A DNA stretch of 8,571 nucleotides from Nitriliruptoraceae bacterium (GTDB lineage Bacteria; Actinomycetota; Nitriliruptoria; Nitriliruptorales; Nitriliruptoraceae). The notes beneath the pieces are model-generated. The model made no database searches. It worked only from the letters and a program-made list of their open reading frames with translations, and was not told the origin of the DNA. Positions 1 to 5,963 of the stretch are shown one piece after another. The translations under genes and the position numbers were made by a program. The stretch's first letter is position 1, and the number at the start of each line of letters is the position of its first letter. The stretch lies in the NCBI GenBank assembly GCA_007116505.1, contig SKII01000085.1, positions 1 through 8,571 on the forward strand. Reading direction: 5' to 3'.

Positions 1-1
1 C

Positions 2-223
2 GCCGACGTCGGCGCCGTCGGCGAGCTGCTCCCTCCACCGGTCCTGCGGGCCCTCAGCCGCGCGGGCGCGCGCGGCATCGCGGCGGAGGACCTCGCCGTC
101 GCGCATCCGAGGGGCGCGTCGGGGCTCCTCGTCGACCTCACGCGCGCCCGCATCGCCGGGACGGTGGAGCAGCTCCCCGGGGGGACGGTGCGGCTCGTCG
201 CGACCCGTCCGTCGGTCGGTTGA
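2..223 (+). CDS. dprA: DNA processing protein DprA, C-terminal end (partial)
   Basis: This is the last 73 codons of a gene that begins upstream of the window; the frame is open from base 2 to the TGA at 221-223. The translation reads ...PPPVLRALSRAGARGIAAEDLAV... and ends near LPGGTVRLVATRPSVG. It resembles the small winged-helix domain that closes many DprA/Smf proteins: an 'xVLxAL' helix, a helix-turn-helix, then 'LLxxLxxAxIxGxVxxLPGG' leading into the final strand. DprA binds incoming single-stranded DNA and loads RecA. The diagnostic Rossmann-fold core is outside the window, so the call rests on this short domain plus the position directly before a xerC-type gene, an arrangement common in actinobacteria. 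Another winged-helix protein is possible. The gap to the next start is 79 bp. Confidence 0.66.
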   Translation, partial: ADVGAVGELLPPPVLRALSRAGARGIAAEDLAVAHPRGASGLLVDLTRARIAGTVEQLPGGTVRLVATRPSVG

Positions 224-257
224 CCCGGAGGTCGCGCTGCGCGAGCCTGCCCCCATG

Positions 258-280
258 CCAGCAGCCCATCCAGCAGCCCA
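258..280 (+). repeat. Short 11-bp direct repeat between dprA and xerC
   Basis: CCAGCAGCCCA occurs at 258-268 and again at 270-280, a 12-bp period. It lies between the DprA stop and the preferred xerC start. No function is evident. If the upstream ATG at 255 were the real start, it would encode a low-complexity Ala/Gln/Pro N-terminus with no counterpart in the recombinase fold. Confidence 0.5.
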
Positions 281-291
281 GCAGGTCCCGC

Positions 292-297
292 AGGGGA
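292..297 (+). promoter_or_regulatory. Ribosome binding site that decides the xerC start
   Basis: AGGGGA sits 5 bases before the GTG at 303, a good Shine-Dalgarno match and distance. The upstream in-frame ATG at 255 has its nearest purine-rich site (GGAGG, 226-230) 24 bases away, too far to serve it. This favours the GTG start. Confidence 0.55.
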
Positions 298-302
298 CGA
301 CC

Positions 303-1292
303 GTGCCCGAGGAGCACGCCGCGACCCCCGGCGGCGTGCTGAGCGACGCATGGTGCGCCGCGGTCGACGAGCTCGTCCGGCATACCCGGGCGGAGCGCGG
401 GCGGCGGCCGAGGACCGTCGACGCCTACCGCCGCGACGCCGTGCACGTCGCAACCGCCCTGTCCGCGGTCGGGATCGATGCTCCGGGGCGCGTCACCCGC
501 GATGAACTGCGCGGCTACCTCGCGGACCTCGCCGACGCCGGAGCCGCACGGGCGACGATCGCTCGCCGGACCTCGACGCTGCGGACCTGGTTCTCGCTGC
601 TCGAGCGCCGCGGCACCGTCGCCGGTGACCCGGCCGCGCTGCTCGGCGCGCCCAAGCAGGGACGTCACCTCCCGCGCGTGCTCCGGATCGACCAGGTGGA
701 GGCGCTCATCGAGGCGACCGACCCGGCCACGCCGAGCGGGCTGCGCGACCGTGCGCTGCTCGAGCTCCTGTACGCGTCGGGTGCGCGCGTCGAGGAGGCC
801 TGCACCCTCACGCTCGACCGGCTCGACCTCGCGCAGTCGCAGGTCCGGCTCGAGGGCAAGGGCGGCAAGGACCGCATCGTCCCGATCGGCGGTGCGGCCG
901 TCCGTGCGCTGCGCACCTACCTCGACGTCGCCCGGCCGGCGCTCCTCGCGGGCAGGGACCGTGCGGAGGTGCGCTCGGGAGCCCGGCCCACCGCGCGGCC
1001 GACCGACGCCGCGCTGCTCCGCGGTGACCGCGGGGGCCCCCTCGGCACGCGGGACGCGAGGACGATCGTCGTCCGTACCGCGCAGGCGGCGGCGGTCGGC
1101 CACGTCACGCCGCACACGCTGCGCCACTCGTTCGCGACGCATCTGCTCGAGGGCGGTGCCGACCTGCGCGTCGTCCAGGAGCTGCTCGGGCACGCGTCGC
1201 TCGCGACGACGCAGCGGTACACGCACCTCTCCCGCGGAAGGCTGCGGGAGGTCCATGCGCTCGCGCATCCGCGGGCCCGCTCGTCGCGCTGA
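303..1292 (+). CDS. xerC: Tyrosine recombinase XerC/XerD-type
   Basis: Site-specific tyrosine recombinase of the XerC/D family, expected to resolve chromosome dimers at a dif site with its partner recombinase and FtsK. The preferred product is 329 aa from GTG 303; starting at ATG 255 gives 345 aa. Numbered from ATG 255, residues ~29-135 form the N-terminal SAM-like core-binding domain and ~140-335 the catalytic domain. All catalytic positions are present: R178 (SGARVEE), K202 (GKGGKDR), H287 and R290 (HTLRHSFATHLL), H313 (LLGHASLATTQ) and nucleophile Y322 (RYTHLS). A slightly expanded Arg/Ala/Pro-rich loop (~234-252) precedes the 'RGGPLGTRDAR' segment. Its place between dprA and the M23 gene is that of the housekeeping Xer recombinase, not a phage integrase. 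XerC and XerD cannot be told apart from sequence alone. Confidence 0.93.
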   Translation: MPEEHAATPGGVLSDAWCAAVDELVRHTRAERGRRPRTVDAYRRDAVHVATALSAVGIDAPGRVTRDELRGYLADLADAGAARATIARRTSTLRTWFSLLERRGTVAGDPAALLGAPKQGRHLPRVLRIDQVEALIEATDPATPSGLRDRALLELLYASGARVEEACTLTLDRLDLAQSQVRLEGKGGKDRIVPIGGAAVRALRTYLDVARPALLAGRDRAEVRSGARPTARPTDAALLRGDRGGPLGTRDARTIVVRTAQAAAVGHVTPHTLRHSFATHLLEGGADLRVVQELLGHASLATTQRYTHLSRGRLREVHALAHPRARSSR

Positions 1293-1312
1293 GGGCCCGC
1301 CACCTGCTGCGT

Positions 1313-1365
1313 CGTCCGTCGTCCACAGCCCGACGACCCGGGGCCCGACGATCCCCCGACGGACG
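1313..1365 (+). promoter_or_regulatory. Inverted repeats in the xerC to M23-hydrolase gap
   Basis: The 136-bp gap (1293-1428) holds a perfect 9-bp inverted repeat, CGTCCGTCG (1313-1321) with CGACGGACG (1357-1365). A smaller overlapping hairpin pairs GTCGTC (1318-1323) with GACGAC (1332-1337). The two compete for the same left arm. A TANNNT hexamer (TACGGT, 1366-1371) follows, without a recognisable -35 box. This could be a weak terminator for xerC or a regulatory leader for the next gene, but GC-rich DNA yields such repeats by chance. Confidence 0.25.
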
Positions 1366-1410
1366 TACGGTGCAGGTGCGGCGGGACGACCCGCCTGCGT
1401 CGACGTCAGG

Positions 1411-1420
1411 GGCGGAGGAG
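1411..1420 (+). promoter_or_regulatory. Ribosome binding site fixing a GTG start at 1429
   Basis: GGCGGAGGAG contains the strong Shine-Dalgarno core GGAGGAG, and an 8-base spacer leads to GTG 1429. The translation from that GTG begins directly with a basic N-region and hydrophobic core typical of a signal peptide. This sets the start well downstream of the long open frame, which extends back into xerC. Confidence 0.7.
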
Positions 1421-1428
1421 ATCCGTCC

Positions 1429-3129
1429 GTGCACCGCTGGAGGTCCTGCACGCCCCGCCTGCCCCTCGCTCTCTCCCTCTCCCTGGTCGTCCCGCTCCTC
1501 GTCCCCGTGCTCGCGGGGACGGCGGGGACTGCCACCGCCGCCGAGATGCGACCGGCACCCGCAGGGGTGGTCCCGGGGGCGGTCCCGGGGGCGGTCATGC
1601 TCGGGGTCGTCAACGCCGTCCAGGGAGCGGTCCGCCTCGCCCTGACGCTGCGCGAGCTGGCCGACGAGCTCCGCCCGCCGAGCTACCGGCTGCCCGTCGA
1701 TGCGCCGGTGGTCCGACCCTTCGACGCACCGGACGGTCCGTTCGGGGCGGGACACCGGGGCGTCGACCTCGATGCGGAGCCGGGCACGCCCGTGCGTGCC
1801 GCTGAGCGCGGCCGCGTCCGTCACGCCGGACAGGTCGCGGGTGTCGTCTGGGTGTCCATCGATCATGAGGGCGGCGTGCGGACCAGCTACGGGCCCGTCG
1901 ACGATCTGCGGGTGCGTGCCGGCCAGGACGTGGACAGGGGTGAGCTCATCGGGCGGGTCGCCGGCACGCATCACGGCGACCCGGACCGGGATCGTGGGCT
2001 GCACCTCGGCGCCCGCCGTGACGGGGTCTACCTCGACCCGATGCGCCTCCCCGGGATCGGCGGGCAGCGTCCGACGCTCGTCGACGAGGGGGGATGGTGG
2101 GGCAGCGGATACGCCGTCACGCCGTACGCCGCATGGGGCGGCGGGCGGCTCGGCGGGCTCCTGACGTCGCCGAGCTCGCGCGCGGTCGAGGTCGGCTACG
2201 CGGTCCCACCCAACCCGAACCACCTCGTGCTCGTCGCGGGACTGTCGAGCACCAGTGGCACCGTCACCATCGACCCTGAGCATCTCGGCATCGGCGCGGA
2301 CGGGGTGACCCGCTTCTCCTACGCGGGGGCCGACCTGCCCTACGGCTACGAGCACACCTGGCAGGGGGTCGAGGCCGCGGCGCGTCTTCTCGAGCAGCAG
2401 CTGCGCGAGCAGGCACGGCGCCAGCCGGGCCGGCCCGTCGACCTCGTGGGCCACTCGCTCGGTGGGGTCATCATCACCTACTACCTGCTCCACCTGCACG
2501 ACCCGTGGGACATCGGCCTGCCGCCGGTGGGCCATGTCGTCACCGTCGCCTCCCCGCTCGCCGGATCCGACCTCGCCCGCGCGGGTGTCGCGCTCGTCGA
2601 CGGCCCGGTGACCGGTGGCCCGGCGCGCGACCTGTGGGAGGGCGCCGGCGCGCTGCCAGGTCTGGTGGGGGAGACGGCGCGCTCGCTCGTCCCCGACGCG
2701 CCCTCGCTCCGCGACGTGGCGAGCTCGTCCGGGGTGCTCACCGACCTCGCCCACAGCTGGGAGGAGGCGCTCGTCGCAGGTGCTGCCGGGCCTCTCGGTG
2801 CCGGGACCCGCGTCCTCAATATCGTCGCGTCGCTCGACGGGCTCGTCGGGGCCGACCGGGCCGCCCTTGACGAGGCGGAGCGCAGGGTCCTCCCCGGCAC
2901 CCACGAGGGCGTGCTCGCCACGGAGGCCGTGAGGGAGGTCCTGTGGCGGTTCCTCGCCGGGCGGGAGATCGTGGAGAGCCCGGGCGCCCTCGCGACCCAC
3001 GTTGGCGCCTGGTACGGGACCGGACTGACGCTCGGCGCGGTCATCGCCGGCGACCTCGCCGCGGCCGAGGACCTGCGGGCGCTGACCCTCCCCGAGGTCC
3101 TCGCCCAGCTCCTCCGTGATGTCCGCTGA
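1429..3129 (+). CDS. Exported M23-like domain fused to alpha/beta hydrolase (lipase-like)
   Basis: A 566-aa protein with two recognisable domains. Residues 1-38 look like a Sec signal peptide: Arg-rich start, Leu/Val core, then TAGTATAA before cleavage. Residues ~85-210 are an M23/LytM-like domain with the zinc ligands of that fold, H109 and D113 (HRGVD) and H192 (LHLG). The histidines that LytM uses for catalysis are replaced: SYGPV at 153-157 where YAHL is usual, and G190 where HxH has its first His. Residues ~260-515 are an alpha/beta hydrolase with VLVAGLSS (267-274), nucleophile elbow GHSLGG (S343), probable acid D470 (ASLDGLVG) and probable His H492 (PGTHEG), a complete lipase/PGAP1-like triad. 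The protein probably acts outside the membrane on cell-wall or lipid esters; the substrate is unknown. Actinobacteria often carry an M23 gene just before rpsB. The stop falls in the first unit of a tandem array. The overall architecture is clear; the function is inferred. Confidence 0.85.
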   Translation: MHRWRSCTPRLPLALSLSLVVPLLVPVLAGTAGTATAAEMRPAPAGVVPGAVPGAVMLGVVNAVQGAVRLALTLRELADELRPPSYRLPVDAPVVRPFDAPDGPFGAGHRGVDLDAEPGTPVRAAERGRVRHAGQVAGVVWVSIDHEGGVRTSYGPVDDLRVRAGQDVDRGELIGRVAGTHHGDPDRDRGLHLGARRDGVYLDPMRLPGIGGQRPTLVDEGGWWGSGYAVTPYAAWGGGRLGGLLTSPSSRAVEVGYAVPPNPNHLVLVAGLSSTSGTVTIDPEHLGIGADGVTRFSYAGADLPYGYEHTWQGVEAAARLLEQQLREQARRQPGRPVDLVGHSLGGVIITYYLLHLHDPWDIGLPPVGHVVTVASPLAGSDLARAGVALVDGPVTGGPARDLWEGAGALPGLVGETARSLVPDAPSLRDVASSSGVLTDLAHSWEEALVAGAAGPLGAGTRVLNIVASLDGLVGADRAALDEAERRVLPGTHEGVLATEAVREVLWRFLAGREIVESPGALATHVGAWYGTGLTLGAVIAGDLAAAEDLRALTLPEVLAQLLRDVR

Positions 3130-3220
3130 CGCTCCGGCGTCGGGTGGGGCTGACGCTCCGGCGTCGGGTGGGGCTGACGCTCCGGCGTCGGGTGGGGCTG
3201 ACGCTCCGGCGTCGGGTGGG
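3125..3220 (+). repeat. Perfect 4 x 24-bp tandem array of UNCG-loop hairpins
   Basis: Four identical 24-bp units start at 3125, 3149, 3173 and 3197. Each contains GACGC-TCCG-GCGTC, a perfect 5-bp stem closing a TCCG loop. As RNA this is C(UCCG)G, a member of the very stable UNCG tetraloop class. One U-G and one C-G pair extend the stem to 7 bp (first unit: 3126-3132 with 3137-3143). The spacer between stems is GTGGGG-like and unpaired. The first unit contains the TGA (3127-3129) of the M23-hydrolase gene, and the period keeps a TGA in that frame in every unit. There is no T-tract, so this is not a textbook intrinsic terminator. In the rpsB frame the array reads as repeats of ADAPASGG. It could act as an mRNA 3'-end stabiliser, a Rho-independent-like pause or terminator array, or a protein-binding site. 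It could also be a simple slippage expansion. Confidence 0.9.
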
Positions 3221-3264
3221 GCCGCCCCCTCTCGGCTCGAGCCCCGCAGGCCGGCGGCGCGCGC

Positions 3265-3270
3265 TAGCAT
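3265..3270 (+). promoter_or_regulatory. Possible -10 element for the rpsB-tsf transcript
   Basis: TAGCAT fits the TANNNT pattern of actinobacterial housekeeping -10 boxes and is one of few AT-containing hexamers in the leader. It would put the transcript start near 3277, leaving about 170 nt of 5' leader containing all three hairpins. No -35 resembling TTGAC lies 16-19 bp upstream. The hexamer sits inside the 7-bp inverted repeat GGCCGGC (3249-3255)/GCCGGCC (3277-3283). Confidence 0.25.
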
Positions 3271-3435
3271 CCGCATGCCGGCCGATGCCGGGAACCACCG
3301 CACGTCCCCTGAACCCATCACGCACGCCCGCCGACGGGCGGCCCCGGTGCCCCGCGAGAGCGGGGTGGGCCGAACGGTGCGGACCGCCCTGCGGTCCCAC
3401 CTCCCGGATGAAGCGGGCGGAGGCCCAACCGAACC

Positions 3436-3442
3436 GAGAGGA
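3436..3442 (+). promoter_or_regulatory. Ribosome binding site of rpsB
   Basis: GAGAGGA lies 6 bases before ATG 3449. It fixes the S2 start at [10 protein letters not shown], against an in-frame open extension reaching back through the tandem array to GTG 3116 / ATG 3119. Confidence 0.6.
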
Positions 3443-3448
3443 TCACCC

Positions 3449-4366
3449 ATGGCCGTCGTCACCATGCGCCAGCTGCTCGAGGCCGGCGTCCACTTCGGGC
3501 ACCAGACCCGGCGTTGGAACCCCAAGATGCGCCGCTTCATCTACGGCGAGCGCAACGGCATCTACGTCATCGACCTGCGCCAGACGGTCGGGCTCATCGA
3601 GCAGGCGTACTCGTTCACCCGCGACCTGGTCGCGCGCGGCGGGACCGTCCTGTTCGTCGGCACGAAGAAGCAGGCCGCTGACACCATCCGGTACCAGGCG
3701 GAGCGCGTCGGCATGCCGTACGTCACCGAGCGCTGGATGGGCGGGATGCTCACCAACTTCGAGACGATCAAGTCCCGCATCGCCCGTCTCCGCGAGCTCG
3801 AGGCCATGCAGTCCTCCGGCACGTACGACCTGCTGCCGAAGAAGGAGGTCCTGCAGCTCGAGCGTGAGCGTGAGAAGCTGGAGCTGACCCTCGGCGGCAT
3901 CCGCAACATGGCGAAGGTCCCCAACGCCGTGTGGGTCGTCGACACCGTCATCGAGGACATCGCCGTCAAGGAGGCGAACCGTCTCGGGATCCCCGTCGTC
4001 TCCATCCTCGACACGAACTGCGACCCGGACGTCGTCCAGTACCCGATCCCCGGCAACGACGACGCGATCCGCTCCTCGACGCTGCTCACCCGCATCATCG
4101 CGGACGCGTGCGCCGACGGCCTGATGCTGCGTGCGTCGCGGACCGCCGACGACGAGCTGCGCGAGCAGGCGGAGGCCGCGTCCGCGACCGGCGTCGACGC
4201 CGACGCGAGCGAGCCGAAGGCCGCATGGGAGCTCGAGCTCGAGCGCCAGAAGGCGGCCGAGCAGGCCTCGCGCGCCGCTGCCGCCGACGCGCCGTCACCC
4301 GCTGCCGACGAGACCGTGGAGACGGTGGAGACGGACGCTCCGGCCGAGCCGGCCGCCGACGCCTGA
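3449..4366 (+). CDS. rpsB: 30S ribosomal protein S2
   Basis: Ribosomal protein S2 (uS2) of the small subunit, needed for S1 binding where S1 is present and for translation initiation. The 305-aa product carries the whole family core: [22 protein letters not shown] at the N-terminus (residues 6-27), [13 protein letters not shown] (31-43), FVGTKKQA (69-76), [11 protein letters not shown] (94-104), and the C-terminal [13 protein letters not shown]...[10 protein letters not shown] (181-209). The core ends near residue 228. The remaining ~75 residues are an acidic, Ala/Glu-rich tail ([18 protein letters not shown] followed by Ala/Asp/Pro) that E. coli S2 (about 241 aa) lacks; tails of this kind are common in actinobacterial S2. 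tsf follows after 62 bp with no terminator, so the two are probably co-transcribed. The start is supported by the Shine-Dalgarno site and family alignment. Confidence 0.98.
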   Translation: MAVVTMRQLLEAGVHFGHQTRRWNPKMRRFIYGERNGIYVIDLRQTVGLIEQAYSFTRDLVARGGTVLFVGTKKQAADTIRYQAERVGMPYVTERWMGGMLTNFETIKSRIARLRELEAMQSSGTYDLLPKKEVLQLEREREKLELTLGGIRNMAKVPNAVWVVDTVIEDIAVKEANRLGIPVVSILDTNCDPDVVQYPIPGNDDAIRSSTLLTRIIADACADGLMLRASRTADDELREQAEAASATGVDADASEPKAAWELELERQKAAEQASRAAAADAPSPAADETVETVETDAPAEPAADA

Positions 4367-4428
4367 GGCGACCGGGCGGCACGCGCCGTCACCAGCACCG
4401 ACCGACTCACGAACGAGGGAGCACGACC

Positions 4429-5040
4429 ATGAGCATCACCGCCGAGGACGTCAAGCGGCTCCGCGAGCTCACCAACGCACCGATGATGGCCTGCAAGAGC
4501 GCCCTCGTCGACGCGGAGGGTGACATGGAGAAGGCCGCCCAGCTGGTGCGGGAGCGCACCGGCGCGAAGATGGACGCCCGCGTCGCGGACCGGACGGCGA
4601 GCGAGGGGATGGTCACGTCCTACCTCCACCAGCCGAGCCCCGGTGCGCCCGCCCGTGTCGGCGTGATGCTGCAGCTCTCGAGCGAGACGGACTTCGTCGC
4701 GAAGAGCGAGCCGTTCCAGCAGCTCGCCAAGCAGCTCTGCATGCACATCGCCGCGGCGAAGCCGCTGTTCGTCACCGCCGAGGACGTCGACCCGGCGCTG
4801 CTCGACAAGGAGCGCGACTTCGCCCGCAAGGAGGCCCTCGACCAGGGCAAGCCTGCGGAGATGGTCGACCGCATCGTCGAGGGCAAGGTCAAGAAGGTCC
4901 TGTCCGACTGGGTGCTCCTCGACCAGCAGTTCGTCGTCGACCCTGACCAGACGGTCGCGCAGGCGATCAGCGAGGTGCAGGGCCAGCTCGGCGAGAAGAT
5001 CGAGGTCGCGCGCTTCGCGCGCTTCGAGGTCGGCGCCTGA
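4429..5040 (+). CDS. tsf: Elongation factor Ts (short form)
   Basis: EF-Ts, the guanine-nucleotide exchange factor that recycles EF-Tu-GDP in the cytoplasm. The 203-aa product has the N-terminal UBA-like domain (residues 5-50, [19 protein letters not shown]) and the hallmark TDFV (87-90, in [13 protein letters not shown]) that contacts EF-Tu. It continues through [15 protein letters not shown] (101-115) into the dimerisation/C-terminal part with [23 protein letters not shown], and ends [10 protein letters not shown]. It is about 70-80 residues shorter than E. coli or typical actinobacterial EF-Ts and lacks the duplicated core subdomain, as in the ~196-aa Thermus protein. Nothing suggests truncation, since the normal C-terminal motif is present. 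GAGGGAG (4415-4421) is the ribosome binding site, 7 bases before the ATG. The gene is second in the rpsB-tsf unit. Confidence 0.97.
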   Translation: MSITAEDVKRLRELTNAPMMACKSALVDAEGDMEKAAQLVRERTGAKMDARVADRTASEGMVTSYLHQPSPGAPARVGVMLQLSSETDFVAKSEPFQQLAKQLCMHIAAAKPLFVTAEDVDPALLDKERDFARKEALDQGKPAEMVDRIVEGKVKKVLSDWVLLDQQFVVDPDQTVAQAISEVQGQLGEKIEVARFARFEVGA

Positions 5041-5047
5041 CGTCGCG

Positions 5048-5071
5048 GCTGCTCGGGGTGGCCCGAGGAGC
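5048..5071 (+). terminator. Hairpin between tsf and pyrH (possible terminator or attenuator)
   Basis: CTCGGG (5052-5057) pairs with CCCGAG (5062-5067) around the loop GTGG. After one G-G mismatch, GCT (5048-5050) pairs with AGC (5069-5071), giving a 9-bp stem starting 7 bases after the tsf stop. No T-tract follows, so it would be at best an atypical terminator that could partly separate rpsB-tsf from pyrH. Confidence 0.35.
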
Positions 5072-5084
5072 GGACAGCACACCC

Positions 5085-5093
5085 GGAGGAGGG
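5085..5093 (+). promoter_or_regulatory. Strong ribosome binding site of pyrH
   Basis: GGAGGAGGG lies 8 bases before ATG 5102, one of the strongest Shine-Dalgarno sites in the window. It confirms the pyrH start. Confidence 0.6.
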
Positions 5094-5101
5094 ATCCCAC
5101 G

Positions 5102-5848
5102 ATGAGCAGGAGGACCTCCTACCGCCGCGTGCTCCTCAAGCTGTCGGGCGAGGCCTTCTCCGACCCGTCCGTCCAGGGTGGTATCGACCCGACGATCGTC
5201 CGGCGTGTCGCGGAGGAGATCGCCGAGCTGCGCGACAGCGACGGCACCGAGGTCGGGATCGTCGTCGGTGGGGGCAACATCTTCCGCGGCAACTCGCCCT
5301 CCGCAGCCGGCATGGACCGCTCGAGCGCGGACCAGATGGGGATGCTGGCCACGACGATCAACGCGCTCGCCCTCCAGGACGCGCTCGAGAAGGTCGAGGT
5401 CCCCACCCGGGTCCAGACGGCGATCTCGATGCAGCAGTTCGCCGAGCCGTACATCCGGCGTCGTGCGATGCGGCACCTCGAGAAGGGGCGAGTCGTCGTC
5501 TTCGCTGCGGGGCTGGGTGCGCCGTACTTCACCACCGACACGACGGCGGCTCAGCGCGCGCTCGAGATCGGTGCGGAGGCGATCCTGAAGGGCACGCAGG
5601 TCGACGGGGTGTACGACCGCGACCCGAAGCGCTTCCCCGACGCGGTCCGCTACGAGCACATCGACTTCCTCTCGGTGCTCAACCAGGGACTCAAGGTGAT
5701 GGACGCGACCGCCATCTCGCTCTGCATGGACCACCGCCTGCCCATCGTCGTCTTCGAGCTGCTGCGCGCCGGGAACATCCGCCGCGTCGTCAGGGGTGAG
5801 GACGTCGGCACGCTCGTCCACGCACCCGACACCATGCCGGGGGACTGA
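5102..5848 (+). CDS. pyrH: Uridylate kinase (UMP kinase)
   Basis: Bacterial UMP kinase of the amino-acid-kinase superfamily. It phosphorylates UMP to UDP with ATP in pyrimidine nucleotide synthesis and forms a hexamer regulated by GTP and UTP in characterised bacteria. At 248 aa it has the usual length. Motifs in order are [10 protein letters not shown] (10-19, ATP phosphate binding), [10 protein letters not shown] (54-63), the [14 protein letters not shown] stretch (71-84) of the UMP site, [19 protein letters not shown] (135-153, the TTDT loop), and [14 protein letters not shown] (168-181, nucleotide binding). '[11 protein letters not shown]' replaces the more usual 'GTGNPFFTTD', a mild change. 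The gene starts 61 bp after tsf behind a strong ribosome binding site. Its place between tsf and frr matches the conserved bacterial order. Confidence 0.98.
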   Translation: MSRRTSYRRVLLKLSGEAFSDPSVQGGIDPTIVRRVAEEIAELRDSDGTEVGIVVGGGNIFRGNSPSAAGMDRSSADQMGMLATTINALALQDALEKVEVPTRVQTAISMQQFAEPYIRRRAMRHLEKGRVVVFAAGLGAPYFTTDTTAAQRALEIGAEAILKGTQVDGVYDRDPKRFPDAVRYEHIDFLSVLNQGLKVMDATAISLCMDHRLPIVVFELLRAGNIRRVVRGEDVGTLVHAPDTMPGD

Positions 5849-5861
5849 CGGCGGTCGCGAC

Positions 5862-5883
5862 GGTCCGGGTCGAGCCCCGGGTC
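5862..5883 (+). terminator. Weak hairpin after pyrH
   Basis: CCGGG (5865-5869) pairs with CCCGG (5876-5880) around a 6-base loop. One G-C pair and two G-U wobbles extend the stem to 8 bp, 13 bases after the pyrH stop. No T-tract follows. It could be a weak terminator or simply a product of GC content. Confidence 0.22.
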
Positions 5884-5963
5884 ACGCCCCGGTCACCCCC
5901 TCGGGCGCCCCGTTCCATGACGGACCGCCGGCCGCGTCCGCCGCGCCGCGACAGGAGTGCACC

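Larger units (their letters stand above)
3221..3448 (+). promoter_or_regulatory. Gene-free rpsB leader with three compact hairpins
   Basis: No gene is supported here. Three closely spaced inverted repeats could form hairpins in an rpsB leader. The first is CGCCCG-CCGA-CGGGCG at 3325-3340. The second is CCCCGC-GAGA-GCGGGG at 3350-3365, with a GNRA-class tetraloop and two outer G-U pairs reaching 3348-3367. The third is GGACCGC-CCT-GCGGTCC at 3381-3397. A CCTCC (3400-3404) can pair with GGAGG (3419-3423) just before the start region. S2 is known to repress its own operon through the leader in E. coli, so a regulatory leader is plausible. I recognise no described Rfam motif, and the GC content makes chance hairpins common. 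Confidence 0.4.

Noticed and set aside
255..302. ATG 255 as the xerC start.
   Set aside because: There is no suitably spaced ribosome binding site, and the added 16 residues are low complexity from a short DNA repeat. GTG 303 has AGGGGA at 5 bases. This is a preference, not certain.
255..1292. The tyrosine recombinase as a phage or island integrase.
   Set aside because: It sits in a conserved housekeeping order (dprA before, M23/rpsB after) and has XerC/D-type motifs. No att-like repeats, tRNA or phage genes are nearby.
478..1428. Upstream part of the long frame leading into the M23-hydrolase gene, as an N-terminal extension.
   Set aside because: It runs inside xerC in another frame and is Arg/Ser-rich shadow sequence. 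GTG 1429 has a strong ribosome binding site and begins a signal peptide.
1569..1592. Two direct 12-bp repeats encoding VPGA twice after the signal peptide of the M23-hydrolase protein.
   Set aside because: Short low-complexity Pro/Gly/Ala linker typical of exported proteins; no separate signal.
138..1613. 491-aa minus-strand open frame opposite xerC.
   Set aside because: Composition is that of a GC shadow, with no motifs, and the recombinase on the other strand has all catalytic residues.
3125..3220. The tandem array considered as a CRISPR array.
   Set aside because: Units are directly contiguous with no variable spacers, the period is 24 bp, and there are no cas genes in the window.
3116..3448. 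In-frame N-terminal extension of rpsB through the tandem array (GTG 3116 or ATG 3119), adding about 111 residues with ADAPASGG repeats.
   Set aside because: It overlaps the end of the upstream gene and has no good ribosome binding site. The extension is unlike any S2. ATG 3449 has GAGAGGA 6 bases upstream and gives the standard S2 N-terminus.
1105..3540. 811-aa open frame on the minus strand across xerC, the M23-hydrolase gene and the array.
   Set aside because: It is an antisense shadow caused by G/C at third codon positions. It is Arg/Gly/Asp-rich with no recognisable domain and lies opposite genes with clear family motifs.
3562..5100. 512-aa minus-strand open frame opposite rpsB and tsf.
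   Set aside because: It lies opposite two certain genes, and its low-complexity Ser/Ala/Arg composition shows no domain.
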